The position numbers and the translations under genes are program-made. This document shows, piece by piece, positions 34,252-44,393 of a stretch of DNA of 64,000 nt; the first letter of the stretch is position 1; each line of letters starts with the position of its first letter. Origin of the DNA: Alphaproteobacteria bacterium (lineage in GTDB: Bacteria > Pseudomonadota > Alphaproteobacteria > Rhodobacterales > Rhodobacteraceae). Under the pieces are notes generated by a model. It did no database searches. It worked only from the letters and a program-made list of their open reading frames with translations, and was not told the DNA's origin. The stretch is taken from contig JAUHYC010000012.1 in assembly GCA_030426685.1 (NCBI GenBank), positions 1-64,000 on the forward strand. Reading direction: 5' to 3'.

Positions 34252-34488
34252 ATGCCCATCATCGCCCTGATCGTCATCGGTGCTGCCGCCGGATTCCTCG
34301 CCACCCGCCTGATGCGGATCGAGGCGGATATTCCCACCACCATGCTGATCGGCATCGTCGGCGCGCTGGTGGGTGGGCTGATCCTGCGCACATTGATCAC
34401 CGTTATGGGCTGGCTTTCGGGCTTTGTCGGTGCCGTGCTGGGTGCGCTGCTGGTGATCTGGATCTGGCGGACTTATTTGAAGCGCTAG
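34252..34488 (+). CDS. GlsB/YeaQ/YmgE-like small membrane protein
   Basis: 78 residues: IIALIVIGAAAGFLATRLMRIEADIPTTMLIGIVGALVGGLILRTLI, with the Gly-rich helix-helix pattern and the I-G-A-A-A-G start of the YeaQ/YmgE group. Ends IWIWRTYLKR. Role unknown; stress-related in enterobacteria. ATG inside the tail context of the gene upstream, likely cotranslated. Confidence 0.7.
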   Translation: MPIIALIVIGAAAGFLATRLMRIEADIPTTMLIGIVGALVGGLILRTLITVMGWLSGFVGAVLGALLVIWIWRTYLKR

Positions 34489-34491
34489 AGG

Positions 34492-35094
34492 TTATCGCGC
34501 GTCACATTCAGCCATTGACCCTAACGCAGGCACCGCGCTTGTGGTCATATCATACTGATCCGCCTCGGCAGATGTCATCCAGTGCATCTCGTCCTCGGAT
34601 GCCGCATCCAGTGTGAACCAGTAGAAATCGGGATCAACGCCGATATCCTCGAAGTAATTCAGATAGCGGTCATGTTCGGGATGGTCCTCGGGCAGGTCTG
34701 CGGCGACAAACCCGCCGCCGCCCCAACTGTGGACACCGACACAGGCTCCGGGCTCAAGCACCCGTCGATTGCCCGCCAGAAACAGATCTGTCCCGCCGGA
34801 TGCGACCAGCCCGTCCGACGGCACAACCGTATCGAACCCCTTGCTGCGCACAACGCGGCTGAAGACGACATTTGCGTCGTCGTCGACAGAGCCTTCGATA
34901 TTCTGCAGAACCAGCGTTCTAGCCTCGGGGTTCTCGGCCGCGACGACCAGAAAGGACCGCAGCGTCGTGTCATCAATCGTGCCCCTTGCGATGATCTGAT
35001 CCCCATCCGCCTCAAAGGCGACGGGCGTGTACTGCTCGGCGCAGGCGGTCAGGAACGAAAGGCATAGAAGGGCGAAGGGTACACGATAGGACAT
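34492..35094 (-). CDS. ClpP-like periplasmic lipoprotein (COG3904 type)
   Basis: 200 residues from ATG 35094; a GTG four codons upstream is the alternative. Lipobox LTAC ends the signal sequence (FALLCLSFLTACAEQ). The ClpP/crotonase-like core is seen as ARTLVLQNIEGSVDDDANVVFSRVV and GLVASGGTDLFLAGNRRVLEPGACVGVHSWGG, where the Ser of SGG is the presumed nucleophile and the His of GVHSW a likely partner. Such secreted ClpP-like proteins have no defined substrate. Convergent with the small membrane genes. Confidence 0.72.
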   Translation of the reverse strand: MSYRVPFALLCLSFLTACAEQYTPVAFEADGDQIIARGTIDDTTLRSFLVVAAENPEARTLVLQNIEGSVDDDANVVFSRVVRSKGFDTVVPSDGLVASGGTDLFLAGNRRVLEPGACVGVHSWGGGGFVAADLPEDHPEHDRYLNYFEDIGVDPDFYWFTLDAASEDEMHWMTSAEADQYDMTTSAVPALGSMAECDAR

Positions 35095-35149
35095 CTGCAA
35101 TCTCACAATCTCTTGAAAACACGGTGATACCAGTCAGGATCCATCCCGT

Positions 35150-35773
35150 CTAGCGGCGTGGCGGGCGGGCCTTGTAAACCGGCAATTGCCAACCAAAAAC
35201 CAGCGACCCGGCCCGCAGCACCCAGCAGGTCAGCGCGCAGGCCCCCAGCGTCGGCAGCGCCTCGACCCCCAGCCGATCCAGCCCAACAGCGACCAGCGCC
35301 CCGGCAAAGGCGCAGGACACATACAGCTCGCCTTGTTTCAGAACCAGCGGCACCTCGTTGCAGACCACATCGCGCATCAACCCGCCCAGACAGCCGGTGG
35401 TCACGCCCATCAGCACGATGACAACACCCGTCTGCCCAAGCGACAGGGCCGCCCCCGTACCTGCGGCGGCGGCGATAGACAGGGCAAAACTGTCCAGCCA
35501 GATCAGCCAGTTATAGCGACTTTCTACCAAATGCGCGGTAAAGAACACCAGCACCGCCGCGCCGCAGGCAATCAGGATGTAGTCAGGCTGGCCGACCCAA
35601 AAGACAGGGTGCCGGTCCAGCAGCAGATCGCGTACCGTGCCGCCGCCCACCGCCGTCAGGCAGGCCATGAAGGCAATCCCCACCAGATCGAGCTGTGCCC
35701 GGCTGGCCACCAAGGCTCCGGTCAGTGCAAAGACCAGAACCGAGCCATAATCGAGCAGCGCCAGCCCGTTCAC
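35150..35773 (-). CDS. Trimeric intracellular cation channel-like protein (YicG/UPF0126)
   Basis: 207 residues, seven hydrophobic helices in two repeats of the UPF0126 domain. Each repeat shows a Gly-rich kink: [25 protein letters not shown] and [24 protein letters not shown]. Prokaryotic members form homotrimeric cation channels. The start ATG overlaps the rnhA stop by 4 bp. Last gene of the ispH run. Confidence 0.88.
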   Translation of the reverse strand: MNGLALLDYGSVLVFALTGALVASRAQLDLVGIAFMACLTAVGGGTVRDLLLDRHPVFWVGQPDYILIACGAAVLVFFTAHLVESRYNWLIWLDSFALSIAAAAGTGAALSLGQTGVVIVLMGVTTGCLGGLMRDVVCNEVPLVLKQGELYVSCAFAGALVAVGLDRLGVEALPTLGACALTCWVLRAGSLVFGWQLPVYKARPPRR

Positions 35774-36237
35774 GCCTGCGCCTTCTTGGGTTTGAACGGT
35801 GCCATGCCCGCGCGCGCCAGCTCATCCGCGCGCTCATTCTCGGGATGGCCTGCGTGGCCCTTGACCCATTCCCAGGTCACATCATGCCGCTGCGCGGCCT
35901 CATCCAGCCGCTGCCATAGATCGACATTCTTGACCGGCTTCTTGTTCGAGGTCTTCCAGCCGTTCCGCTTCCACCCGAAAATCCATCCCGTCACGCCGTT
36001 TTTCACATAGGCGCTGTCGGTGACGATGGTGATTTCCGAGGCACGCTCCAGCGCCTCAAGCGCGCTGATCGCGGCCAACAGCTCCATCCGGTTGTTGGTG
36101 GTCTCGGCCTCGCCGCCATTCAATTCGCGCTCTTTCAGAACGGTGTCCCCGTCCATCGCGCGCAGCAGCACGCCCCAGCCACCGGGGCCGGGATTGCCGG
36201 AACAGGCACCATCGGTATAGGCAAACAGATCAGGCAT
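35770..36237 (-). CDS. rnhA: Ribonuclease HI
   Basis: 155 residues. Cuts RNA in RNA-DNA hybrids. Catalytic set visible: D in [19 protein letters not shown] in [17 protein letters not shown] in [14 protein letters not shown] and the late D in NERADELAR, with His in [12 protein letters not shown] at 36237 used; a TTG two codons upstream is in frame. Overlaps genes on both sides, so it is translationally coupled. Confidence 0.96.
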   Translation of the reverse strand: MPDLFAYTDGACSGNPGPGGWGVLLRAMDGDTVLKERELNGGEAETTNNRMELLAAISALEALERASEITIVTDSAYVKNGVTGWIFGWKRNGWKTSNKKPVKNVDLWQRLDEAAQRHDVTWEWVKGHAGHPENERADELARAGMAPFKPKKAQA

Positions 36238-36817
36238 GGGCAAACACCAGTATGAATCCGTCGTAAGACCCGGCCAGCCCCATGCCCATCCCCTGCACGG
36301 TGCGGTCGATGGTGAAGCCTGCGCTGGTCAGGGCGGCCTCGATCTCAGGCTGTGTGTAGTATGTATAGTAGCGGTCCAACGCGTCGCGATGTTCGCCCGT
36401 GCCCAGCTTCATTCCCAGAAACAACCGGCCCCCGGGTTTCAGTGCGGTGTGGATCGCGCTCAGATGGCGCGGGAAATCGGCGCGCGGCGCGTGCAGCAGG
36501 CAAAAACTGGCATAGACGCCGTCATACTGCGCCACTTCGGCGACGTCATCGAAGGTGCCCAGATGGGCGTCAACACCGTTGCTCCGCGCATGTTCGACAA
36601 AGGCAGGCGTGGCATCCAACGCCCGCACCTTCAGCCCTTGCCGCATCAGAAACGCGCTGTCCGATCCGGGGCCCGAGCCCAGATCCAGCACATATCCGCC
36701 TTCCCTGACGGCATCGACAAAGGCCTGACGCGCCTCGAGCTGCTCGGCGGGCAGGGGGATCTTCAGGTAATCCGCAACGCGCTCCGTGTAGGCCTTGATG
36801 GTCCGCTCATCACTCAC
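36230..36817 (-). CDS. Class I SAM-dependent methyltransferase
   Basis: 195 residues from the GTG at 36817, which overlaps the DUF3429 stop by GTGA; a longer frame from 36841 exists but overlaps that gene. Motif [19 protein letters not shown], motif II around [10 protein letters not shown], then [40 protein letters not shown]. Small-molecule substrate likely but unknown. Overlaps rnhA by 8 bp. Confidence 0.86.
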   Translation of the reverse strand: MSDERTIKAYTERVADYLKIPLPAEQLEARQAFVDAVREGGYVLDLGSGPGSDSAFLMRQGLKVRALDATPAFVEHARSNGVDAHLGTFDDVAEVAQYDGVYASFCLLHAPRADFPRHLSAIHTALKPGGRLFLGMKLGTGEHRDALDRYYTYYTQPEIEAALTSAGFTIDRTVQGMGMGLAGSYDGFILVFAHA

Positions 36818-37266
36818 AGGTAAACTCCCACAGCAAGACATGCCAGCACGACGGCGGTCAGCAGAAGGCGCAACCGCATCCACCAGACCGGGGTCAGCCG
36901 CCAGTAAGAGAACATGGCGTCCAGCAATAGCAAGCCCGCAAACCCATACATCAGGTTGGTCCCCGCAGTGACCGGGCCACCGCCGGTCGTGGAAAAGGCC
37001 CAAAGTACGGGCAGGACCGACAAGCTATAGCAGGCCGCCGCTTTGCTGCCCGAGGTTTTGGTGGCAAAGCCCCACAAAACGCCGGACATGAAACTCAGGA
37101 TCACCGAGCCATAAAACAGCTGAACATACGGCCCCACGAACCGCGACCCCAGCGCCTGTCGGCCCCAGTCGTTCAGATCACCGTTCAGATAGGTCAGTGC
37201 GCCCCAGACAAACGGGATCAGACCCGCCAGCCCGAGAAACAGAGGTGCGCGGGGGATGCCGCTCAT
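36814..37266 (-). CDS. DUF3429 membrane protein
   Basis: 150 residues, five predicted helices. The family pattern [37 protein letters not shown] and a C-terminal [12 protein letters not shown] is recognisable. Function unknown. It overlaps the ispH stop by ATGA and the methyltransferase by GTGA. Confidence 0.8.
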   Translation of the reverse strand: MSGIPRAPLFLGLAGLIPFVWGALTYLNGDLNDWGRQALGSRFVGPYVQLFYGSVILSFMSGVLWGFATKTSGSKAAACYSLSVLPVLWAFSTTGGGPVTAGTNLMYGFAGLLLLDAMFSYWRLTPVWWMRLRLLLTAVVLACLAVGVYL

Positions 37267-38213
37267 GCCGGTTCCCGCAGCACGCGCGGCACTTTGAACT
37301 CTACGTTTTCCACTGCGGTTTCGACCAGCTCGACCGTGACCTCGTAATGGCCGCGGAAGGCGTCGATCACCTCATTCACCAGCACCTCGGGGGCCGAGGC
37401 GCCCGCAGTGATCGCTACACTGGAAATCCCCTCCAGCGCGCGCCAGTCGATCTCGGTCGCGCGCTGCACCAACTGCGCGTAGTCGCAGCCCGCGCGCGCG
37501 GCCACCTCGACCAGACGGCGCGAATTTGATGAGTTCGGCGCGCCCACAACCAGCAAGGCATCGGATTTCGGCGCCACCTCTTTCACCGCTTCCTGCCGGT
37601 TGGTGGTGGCATAACAGATGTCTTCCTTATGCGGGCCAACGATAGCGGGAAAACGCGCCTGCAACGCGGCGATGATGTCCTTGGTGTCGTCAATGGACAG
37701 CGTGGTCTGCGTGACAAAAGCCAGTTTCTCAGGGTCGCGCACGGCGACCTGCGCCACATCCTCGACCGTTTCGACCAGCAGCACCTCACCCTCGGGCAAC
37801 TGCCCCATGGTGCCCACGGTTTCGGGGTGGCCCTTGTGGCCGATCATGATCATCTGCAGCCCGGCATCGGCATGGCGCTGCGCCTCGACATGGACCTTGG
37901 ACACCAGCGGGCAGGTGGCATCGACATAGATCATCTCGCGCCGCTCAGCCGTGGCAGGCACAGACTTCGGCACACCATGGGCAGAAAAAATCACCGGGCG
38001 GTCATCGGGGCATTCGTCCAGTTCCTCGACAAACACCGCACCTTTGGCGCGCAGCCCGTCGACGACGAATTTGTTGTGCACGATCTCATGGCGGACATAG
38101 ACCGGCGCGCCCCATTTCTGCAGGGCCATCTCCACGATCTTGATGGCGCGGTCCACGCCGGCACAGAACCCGCGCGGGGCGGCCAGATACAAAGTCAGGG
38201 GTGGCTTGGTCAT
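37263..38213 (-). CDS. ispH: 4-hydroxy-3-methylbut-2-enyl diphosphate reductase
   Basis: 316 residues. Last step of the MEP isoprenoid pathway, giving IPP and DMAPP, with a 4Fe-4S cluster. Cluster cysteines: [12 protein letters not shown] (near residue 14), [11 protein letters not shown] and [11 protein letters not shown]; also SAHGVPKSV and [11 protein letters not shown]. The ATG at 38213 has an AAGGAGAT site; an extra eight codons upstream are unlikely. Heads a five-gene run with 4-bp overlaps. Confidence 0.96.
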   Translation of the reverse strand: MTKPPLTLYLAAPRGFCAGVDRAIKIVEMALQKWGAPVYVRHEIVHNKFVVDGLRAKGAVFVEELDECPDDRPVIFSAHGVPKSVPATAERREMIYVDATCPLVSKVHVEAQRHADAGLQMIMIGHKGHPETVGTMGQLPEGEVLLVETVEDVAQVAVRDPEKLAFVTQTTLSIDDTKDIIAALQARFPAIVGPHKEDICYATTNRQEAVKEVAPKSDALLVVGAPNSSNSRRLVEVAARAGCDYAQLVQRATEIDWRALEGISSVAITAGASAPEVLVNEVIDAFRGHYEVTVELVETAVENVEFKVPRVLREPA

Positions 38214-38342
38214 GGGGCAATCTCCTTGCCCGCACACCTAGGTCTTTTCATTGCCATGGTCCAGACAGCAGAGCGTCATTTGCCTGACATGAATCACTGC
38301 TAGTCAAAGGGTATTTTCAGCACCTATCCCTTTACAATGCAG

Positions 38343-38371
38343 CGCGGCCAGGGCTTCTGGCCCTGGCCGCG
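38343..38371. terminator. Strong hairpin between ispH and NYN genes
   Basis: An 11-bp perfect stem (CGCGGCCAGGG / CCCTGGCCGCG) with a 7-base loop. It lies downstream of the NYN gene (minus strand) and upstream of ispH. There is no T-run longer than three on either side, so it may be a processing or factor-dependent end. The rest of the 38238-38433 gap shows only an AAAGGG...CCCTTT inverted repeat at about 38306-38331. Confidence 0.45.
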
Positions 38372-38433
38372 TGTATTCTTTCAGCAAACCCCCGTTGGTG
38401 AGTGAGTGGTGGGGTTTGGTATTCGGGGCTGGA

Positions 38434-39009
38434 TCAGTGCCCGCCTGCTGCCGCAACGCTGCGCGGCTCTACCGGCATCTCGCGTGGAGGGCGGCCGATC
38501 ACGTCGCGCAGGTCCTCCAGCTCAATGAAGTTGTCGGCCTGGCGGCGCAGCTCGTCCGAGATCATCGGCGGCTGGCTGCGGATGGTCGAGACAACCGACA
38601 CCCGTACGCCCTGACGTTGCAGGCTGGCAATCAGCGGGCGGAAATCCCCATCGCCCGAAAACAGCACGATATGATCAACGCGCGGTGCCAGTTCCATGGC
38701 ATCGACCGTCAGTTCGATATCCATGTTGCCCTTGACCTTCCGACGCCCCATGCTGTCGGTGTATTCCTTCGCCGGTTTGGTGACCATGGTGAAGCCGTTG
38801 TAATGCAGCCAGTCGACCAGAGGCCGGATCGGGGAATACTCGTCATTTTCCAGTAGCGCCGTGTAGTAGAAAGCTCTAAGCAGTTTGCCTCTGCGCATGA
38901 ATTCCTGACGCAGCAACTTGTAGTCGATGTCAAACCCCAGGGCTTTTGCGGCCGCATAAAGATTCGAGCCGTCGATGAACAGCGCTAGCCGTTCGTCTTT
39001 GTAAAACAT
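38434..39009 (-). CDS. NYN-domain (LabA/DUF88) protein, putative RNase
   Basis: 191 residues, PIN-like NYN fold. Acidic metal-site residues: LALFIDGSNLYAAAK (Asp14), GNMDIELTVDAM and VLFSGDGDFRPLIASLQRQG. The C-terminal ADNFIELEDLRDVIGR matches LabA-like proteins. Expected to bind or cut RNA. Divergent from folK, single gene. Confidence 0.87.
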   Translation of the reverse strand: MFYKDERLALFIDGSNLYAAAKALGFDIDYKLLRQEFMRRGKLLRAFYYTALLENDEYSPIRPLVDWLHYNGFTMVTKPAKEYTDSMGRRKVKGNMDIELTVDAMELAPRVDHIVLFSGDGDFRPLIASLQRQGVRVSVVSTIRSQPPMISDELRRQADNFIELEDLRDVIGRPPREMPVEPRSVAAAGGH

Positions 39010-39146
39010 AAAATGGTCCTTCCGGTATAAGCCACCGCACCGTGAGCTCCGTGAGTGTAAAGAAATTGGTCAGTGCAATGGTGACATTAAAATAGGCTTT
39101 TTGGCCTATATCGCAAGTATTCTCTGTTCCGAATGTGGGGTTCTAA

Positions 39147-39716
39147 GTGGTCAAATCCTTGTCAAAAGCAGTCATCGCGTTGGGCGCAAATCTCACTCTG
39201 AGAGATAAAGAGCCCAAGGTGACACTCGAGCAGTCTTTGCGCGCAATGATTGACGTTGGGTTAATGATTCGCGCCACAAGCCGTTTTTTTGCCACCCCCT
39301 GCTTTCCGGCGGGGGCAGGGCCGGATTACGTCAACGCCGCGGTATTGATCGAAACGGACCTCACGCCTCAGGCGGTTCTGGACCTGTTGCATCGTATCGA
39401 ACATGAGTTTGGCCGCGCCCGCGCGCAACGCTGGGGAATGCGCACACTTGATCTTGATCTGGTCTGCTGGGGCAATCTGGTACTGCCCGATCATGCCGAA
39501 TATCACTGGTGGTTGACCCTTCCGCCCGAAGATCAGGTCAAATCCGCACCGGATCAGTTGATTCTACCGCATCCCAGGCTGCAGGACCGTGCTTTTGTGC
39601 TGGTTCCGATGGCGGATGTGGCCCCCGATTGGCGCCATCCGGTGCTGGGTCAGAGCGTGACTCAGATGGTCGCGGAACTGCCGCCTGCGGATGTGGCCGC
39701 CGTCACGCCGCTCTGA
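39147..39716 (+). CDS. folK: 2-amino-4-hydroxy-6-hydroxymethyldihydropteridine pyrophosphokinase
   Basis: 189 residues. Transfers pyrophosphate to the pterin in folate synthesis. IALGANLTLRD at the start, RWGMRTLDLDLV (the R-x3-R-T-L-D-L-D signature) and LPHPRLQDRAFVLVPMADVAPDW. GTG start. Compared with typical HPPK (about 160 residues) it has a roughly 20-residue insert between the RTLDLDL and LPHPR blocks (HAEYHWWLTLPPEDQVKSAP), seen also in relatives from this group. The gap upstream contains an AT-rich inverted repeat (ATAGGC/GCCTAT, 39092-39109). Confidence 0.93.
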   Translation: MVKSLSKAVIALGANLTLRDKEPKVTLEQSLRAMIDVGLMIRATSRFFATPCFPAGAGPDYVNAAVLIETDLTPQAVLDLLHRIEHEFGRARAQRWGMRTLDLDLVCWGNLVLPDHAEYHWWLTLPPEDQVKSAPDQLILPHPRLQDRAFVLVPMADVAPDWRHPVLGQSVTQMVAELPPADVAAVTPL

Positions 39717-39741
39717 TCCTCGCATTTGCGGCATTTCCTGC

Positions 39742-39770
39742 TTGTCAAGGCGGGGATTCGCGCTTAGATA
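39742..39770 (+). promoter_or_regulatory. Promoter of rpoZ-rsh operon
   Basis: TTGTCA (39742-39747), 17-base spacer, TAGATA (39765-39770), 40 bases before the rpoZ ATG. One of the clearest promoter matches in the window. Confidence 0.7.
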
Positions 39771-39810
39771 AACCCCTTCCTGCCACGGATTCATTTACGG
39801 AGAGCGCCCC

Positions 39811-40164
39811 ATGGCCCGCGTTACGGTCGAAGATTGTGTAGACAAGGTCCCGAACCGGTTCGAACTGGTGATGCTTGCAGCCCATCGGGCGCGCGAGATT
39901 TCCGCCGGCGCCGCGATCACCGTTGACCGCGACAACGACAAGAACCCTGTTGTTTCGCTCCGCGAGATTGCCGACGAAACCCAGGGCGCCGATGAGCTGC
40001 GCGAGCGCCTGATCGAGGCCAACCAGACCCAGATCGAGGTTGATGAGCCGGAAGAAGATCAGATGGCGTTGCTGATGGGCGCGGAATCGGACAAGCCTGC
40101 CGATGACGACATGTCCGAAGAAAAGCTCCTGCGCGCTCTGATGGAGGCTCAGGGCCAGGGGTAA
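39811..40164 (+). CDS. rpoZ: RNA polymerase omega subunit
   Basis: 117 residues. [34 protein letters not shown] is the omega signature; the second half is an acidic extension ([23 protein letters not shown]). Helps fold beta' and forms part of the ppGpp site on RNA polymerase; the ppGpp synthetase/hydrolase gene follows 25 bases downstream. Confidence 0.97.
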   Translation: MARVTVEDCVDKVPNRFELVMLAAHRAREISAGAAITVDRDNDKNPVVSLREIADETQGADELRERLIEANQTQIEVDEPEEDQMALLMGAESDKPADDDMSEEKLLRALMEAQGQG

Positions 40165-40189
40165 CCCAAGCGACAAAGGTGCGGACCGG

Positions 40190-42322
40190 ATGATTTCTGC
40201 AGAAGACCTGATTGCGCTGGTCCGCAATTACAATCCCAAGACAAATGCCGAGCGCATCGCACGAGCCTACGAGTTCGGGATGCAGATGCACGAGGGGCAG
40301 TTTCGCCATTCCGGCGAGCCTTATTTTTCGCATCCCGTTGCCGTTGCTGCCATCCTGACCGAACAGCGTCTGGATGATGCGACCATCATCACGGCCCTGC
40401 TGCACGATACGATCGAAGATACCAAGGCCAATTACGGCAAGGTCTCGGAGTTGTTCGGCGATGAGGTCGCCAAACTGGTCGACGGCGTCACCAAGCTGAC
40501 CAATCTGCAACTGTCCAGCCGCGAGACCAAGCAGGCCGAAAACTTCCGCAAACTGTTCATGGCCATGTCCAAGGACCTGCGGGTCATTCTGGTCAAGCTG
40601 GCCGACCGTCTGCACAACATGCGCACGATCAAGGCGATGCGCCCCGAAAAGCAGGTGCAAAAAGCGCGCGAGACGATGGATATCTACGCGCCGCTTGCGG
40701 GCCGCATGGGGATGCAATGGATGCGCGAGGAACTGGAAGATCTCGCGTTCCGTGTCCTCAACCCCGAAGGCCGCCAGTCGATCATCCGCCGCTTCATCAC
40801 CCTGCAACGCGAAACCGGCGACGTGATCCACCGCATTACCGGTGACATGCGGCACGAGTTGGAAAAGGCCGGGATCGAGGCCGAGGTCTTTGGTCGCGCC
40901 AAGAAACCCTATTCGATCTGGCGCAAGATGCAGGAAAAGGATCAGGGCTTTTCCCGCCTCTCCGACATCTATGGTTTCCGCATCATCACCGGCTCCGAAG
41001 AGGATTGCTACCGCACGCTCGGCGCCATTCACCAGCGCTGGCGCGCGGTGCCGGGGCGGTTCAAGGACTATATCAGCCAGCCGAAATCGAACGGCTACCG
41101 CTCGATCCACACCACGGTTTCGGGGCGCGATGGCAAGCGGGTCGAGGTGCAGATCCGCACCCGCCAGATGCATGATGTGGCCGAAACCGGCGTCGCAGCG
41201 CATTGGTCCTATCGCGACGGCGTGCGCTCGGAAAACCCCTTTGCGGTAGACCCGGCCAAGTGGATCTCGAATCTCACCGAACAGTTCGACAGTGAAGAGG
41301 ATCACGAAGATTTCCTCGAAGCGGTCAAGCTTGAGATGTATTCCGACCAGGTGTTCTGCTTCACACCCAAGGGCGACGTGGTGAAACTGCCACGCGGGGC
41401 GACGCCGATCGATTTCGCCTATGCCATCCATACCCGCATCGGCCATGCCTGCGTGGGGGCCAAGGTGGACGGGATTCGGGTGCCGCTCTGGACGCGGCTC
41501 AAGAACGGTCAGTCGGTGGATATCATTCCTGCGGACGGCCAGATGCCACAGGTCTCATGGCTCGAGATTGCGGTCACCGGCAAGGCCCGCACCGCCATCC
41601 GCCGCGCCCTTCGCGAGGTCGACCGCGAACGCTTTATCAAGCTGGGCAGGGAGCTCGCCCGCGCCGGGTTCGAAAATGTCGGCCGCAAAGCCACCGACAA
41701 GGCGCTGGACACCGCCGCCAAGCACCTGCGCCTGAAGGACCGCGACGAGTTGCTGGCCCGTCTGGGCAGCGCCGAACTGACCGCGCATGAACTGGTTGAG
41801 GCCGTCTACCCCGAGCTGACCAAGGATGATGGCGATGCGATCTCGCCCCGCCGCGCGGTGATCGGGCTTGAGCCGGGGCAGAAATTCGACCGCGCGCCCT
41901 GCTGTCAGCCGCTGCCGGGCGAGCGTATCGTTGGCATCACCTATCGCGGCAAGGGCGTGGTGGTGCACGCCATCGATTGCGACCGCCTGTCCGAATATGA
42001 AGATGAGCCCGAGCGCTGGGTCGATCTGCACTGGCATTCCGGCACCCACCCGGCGGTCTACGGCGCCACGCTGGACATGACCATCGGCAATGATGCGGGT
42101 GTTCTGGGGCGCATCTGCACATTGATCGGCGAGAAAAAAGCCAATATCTCGAATCTGGAATTTGTTGATCGCAAACCGGATTTTTACCGCCTGATGATCA
42201 ATGTCGAACTGCGCGATCTTGAACAGTTGCATTCGCTGATGCTGATGCTCGAAGCTGAAAGTGATGTTGCGGCGGTGGAACGGTACCGGGAAAGCGCCAG
42301 AACCGCCGCCAAGGTCGGCTGA
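40190..42322 (+). CDS. rsh: Bifunctional (p)ppGpp synthetase/hydrolase Rsh (RelA/SpoT)
   Basis: 710 residues. HD hydrolase domain (about 40-190) with HSGEPYFSHPVAVA and ALLHDTIEDT, intact for ppGpp hydrolysis. Synthetase domain (about 240-360) with DIYGFRIIT, FKDYISQPKSNGYRSIHTTV. TGS domain (about 390-450, VFCFTPKGDVVKLPRGATPIDFAYAIH) and C-terminal ACT domain (about 630-705). Alphaproteobacteria usually have this single long enzyme. Confidence 0.96.
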   Translation: MISAEDLIALVRNYNPKTNAERIARAYEFGMQMHEGQFRHSGEPYFSHPVAVAAILTEQRLDDATIITALLHDTIEDTKANYGKVSELFGDEVAKLVDGVTKLTNLQLSSRETKQAENFRKLFMAMSKDLRVILVKLADRLHNMRTIKAMRPEKQVQKARETMDIYAPLAGRMGMQWMREELEDLAFRVLNPEGRQSIIRRFITLQRETGDVIHRITGDMRHELEKAGIEAEVFGRAKKPYSIWRKMQEKDQGFSRLSDIYGFRIITGSEEDCYRTLGAIHQRWRAVPGRFKDYISQPKSNGYRSIHTTVSGRDGKRVEVQIRTRQMHDVAETGVAAHWSYRDGVRSENPFAVDPAKWISNLTEQFDSEEDHEDFLEAVKLEMYSDQVFCFTPKGDVVKLPRGATPIDFAYAIHTRIGHACVGAKVDGIRVPLWTRLKNGQSVDIIPADGQMPQVSWLEIAVTGKARTAIRRALREVDRERFIKLGRELARAGFENVGRKATDKALDTAAKHLRLKDRDELLARLGSAELTAHELVEAVYPELTKDDGDAISPRRAVIGLEPGQKFDRAPCCQPLPGERIVGITYRGKGVVVHAIDCDRLSEYEDEPERWVDLHWHSGTHPAVYGATLDMTIGNDAGVLGRICTLIGEKKANISNLEFVDRKPDFYRLMINVELRDLEQLHSLMLMLEAESDVAAVERYRESARTAAKVG

Positions 42323-42338
42323 GAAAGGGTGATCAGGA

Positions 42339-43037
42339 GTGGTTTTCAAGCGCCGAGATCGCCGCTCGCCTGTCCAGATCGCGTCAGAGTTCGTCTATCC
42401 GCGCGGCGGCTGGACCCGCGCCTTTCACTACGTCAAACACCGGGTGCGTCGCCTGCCCGACAGTCCTGAACGCATCGCACGCGGCATCGGGGCCGGGGTG
42501 TTTGCCGCCTTCACCCCGTTCTATGGGATGCATTTCGTGGTGGCCGCCGTGCTGGCGCGGCTGACCAATGGCAACATTCTGGCCGCCCTCAGCGGCACCT
42601 TCTTCGGCAATCCGCTGACCTATGTGCCGATTGGCGTGATCAGCCTGCAAACCGGGCATTTCCTGCTGGGCACCCGCTTCCGCAAGGGGGATACCCACGG
42701 GCTGATGGGCAAATTCGCGGATGCAATGGGCGATCTCAAGGACAATTGCGTTGCCATCTTCACCGGGCGCGAGGCCGACTGGCACGGGCTCAGCCGGTTT
42801 TATGACGATGTGTTTTTTCCTTACATGGTCGGCGGCGTCATTCCCGGCATCGTCGCGGGTGTGATCTGCGGCTATCTCAGCCTGCCGCTGATCCGCACCT
42901 ATCAACAGCGCCGCCGCGCTCGCATCAAGGCGAAGTTCGAAGAAATCAAACGTTTGGCGCAAGCAGAGGCTGACGTTCCCGAAACAAAACCACTAGGCTC
43001 GACCTCAGGGACAATGAAGGATTCGAACGATGTCTGA
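42339..43037 (+). CDS. DUF2062 membrane protein
   Basis: 232 residues. [58 protein letters not shown] fits DUF2062, with further helices at [17 protein letters not shown] and [24 protein letters not shown] basic and acidic cytosolic tail ends the protein. GTG start; the end overlaps pdxJ by 8 bases. Function unknown. Confidence 0.85.
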   Translation: MVFKRRDRRSPVQIASEFVYPRGGWTRAFHYVKHRVRRLPDSPERIARGIGAGVFAAFTPFYGMHFVVAAVLARLTNGNILAALSGTFFGNPLTYVPIGVISLQTGHFLLGTRFRKGDTHGLMGKFADAMGDLKDNCVAIFTGREADWHGLSRFYDDVFFPYMVGGVIPGIVAGVICGYLSLPLIRTYQQRRRARIKAKFEEIKRLAQAEADVPETKPLGSTSGTMKDSNDV

Positions 43038-43776
43038 CAACCATTTGCGTCTGGGTGTGAATATCGACCACGTGGCCACCATCCGCAACGCCCGCGGCGG
43101 GGCCTATCCCGATCCGATCCGCGCTGCAAAACTGGCCGAAGAGGCCGGGGCTGACGGTATCACCGCCCATCTGCGCGAAGACCGGCGCCATATCCTGGAT
43201 GCAGATATCGAAGGATTGATGGAAACGCTGTCTGTACCGCTCAACTTCGAGATGGCGGCGACCGACGAGATGCAGAAAATCGCCCTGCGCCATAAGCCGC
43301 ACGCCGTCTGCATCGTCCCCGAAAAGCGCGAAGAACGCACCACCGAAGGCGGGCTCGAAGTCGCGCGTGAGGAAAACAAGCTGGCCCATTTCATTGCGCC
43401 CCTGCGTGACGTGGGCTGCCGCGTGTCCATCTTCATCGCCGCCGATCAGCGCCAGATCGACGCCGCCCACCGCATCGGGGCCGAGGTGATCGAGCTGCAT
43501 ACCGGCGCCTATTGCGATTTCCACGCCGAGGGCAAACCGGAGGAGGCCGCGCGCGAGCTGGGCGCGCTGCGCGAAATGTCCGCCTATGCCCATTCGCTGG
43601 GCCTTGAGGTTCACGCGGGCCACGGCCTGACCTATGACACCGTGCAGCCCGTCGCCGCCTTCCCCGAAGTGCGCGAACTCAATATCGGCCACTTCCTGAT
43701 CGGCGAAGCGATCTTTCGCGGCCTCACCCCGGCGGTCCACGAAATGCGCCGCCTGATGGACGAGGCGCGGGGATGA
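43030..43776 (+). CDS. pdxJ: Pyridoxine 5'-phosphate synthase
   Basis: 248 residues, TIM barrel that condenses 3-amino-2-oxopropyl phosphate with deoxyxylulose 5-phosphate. [50 protein letters not shown] and [15 protein letters not shown] are the family blocks. The product PLP is the cofactor of several enzymes in this window. Overlaps DUF2062 (8 bp) and the LysE gene (4 bp). Confidence 0.97.
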   Translation: MSDNHLRLGVNIDHVATIRNARGGAYPDPIRAAKLAEEAGADGITAHLREDRRHILDADIEGLMETLSVPLNFEMAATDEMQKIALRHKPHAVCIVPEKREERTTEGGLEVAREENKLAHFIAPLRDVGCRVSIFIAADQRQIDAAHRIGAEVIELHTGAYCDFHAEGKPEEAARELGALREMSAYAHSLGLEVHAGHGLTYDTVQPVAAFPEVRELNIGHFLIGEAIFRGLTPAVHEMRRLMDEARG

Positions 43777-44393
43777 TCGACCTCACCTCACTTGCTGTCA
43801 CGGCCCTTGCCTTCTTTATTGTCGCGGTTTCACCGGGTCCTGCAAATATATCTAACGCCGCAGTCGCCATGAGCTTTGGGCGCAAAACCAGCCTTGTATA
43901 CGGAGCAGGTTTGTCCAGCGGTCTAGTCTTCTGGGGTCTGGTTGCTGCCAGCGGGATGGGCGCGGTTTTGCAAAGCTCTCTTTACGTTCTGATGGTGCTT
44001 AAAGTGCTGGGCGGCCTCTACCTTCTTTGGCTGGCGTGGCAGTCGGGACGTTCTGCGCTGCAATCCGACGGCGCCAAGGTATCCGTCCCTGCCAAGGGCA
44101 AATGGTTTTGGCGTGGCCTGATCCTGAACCTCTCCAACCCGAAATCGGTGATCGCATGGATGGCGGCACTGTCGGTCGGCCTTGGTCCGGAGGATGGTTT
44201 GCTGTCTGTTGCAGCCGCGACCCTGATTTGCATCGCGGCAGGCTTTCTCAACAACTTCCTCTATTCGATGCTGTTCTCGGTCAGCGGCATGATGGCCGGA
44301 TACCGCAGATTCCGGCGCTGGATCGACGGAGTTGTCGCCGGGTTGTTCGCCATAGCGGGCCTCGGCCTGATAAGATCGGCCTTCGCACGATGA
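43773..44393 (+). CDS. LysE/RhtB-family exporter (first copy)
   Basis: 206 residues, about six helices. [42 protein letters not shown] and the mid block [17 protein letters not shown] are typical of amino acid exporters. It is followed directly by a second copy with ATGA overlaps on both sides. Substrate unknown. Inner membrane. Confidence 0.88.
   Translation: MIDLTSLAVTALAFFIVAVSPGPANISNAAVAMSFGRKTSLVYGAGLSSGLVFWGLVAASGMGAVLQSSLYVLMVLKVLGGLYLLWLAWQSGRSALQSDGAKVSVPAKGKWFWRGLILNLSNPKSVIAWMAALSVGLGPEDGLLSVAAATLICIAAGFLNNFLYSMLFSVSGMMAGYRRFRRWIDGVVAGLFAIAGLGLIRSAFAR

Noticed and set aside
39917-41446. A 509-codon open frame antisense to rpoZ/rsh
   Set aside because: It lies opposite a clear rsh gene, has low-complexity text typical of the complementary frame of GC-rich coding DNA, and shows no family motif.
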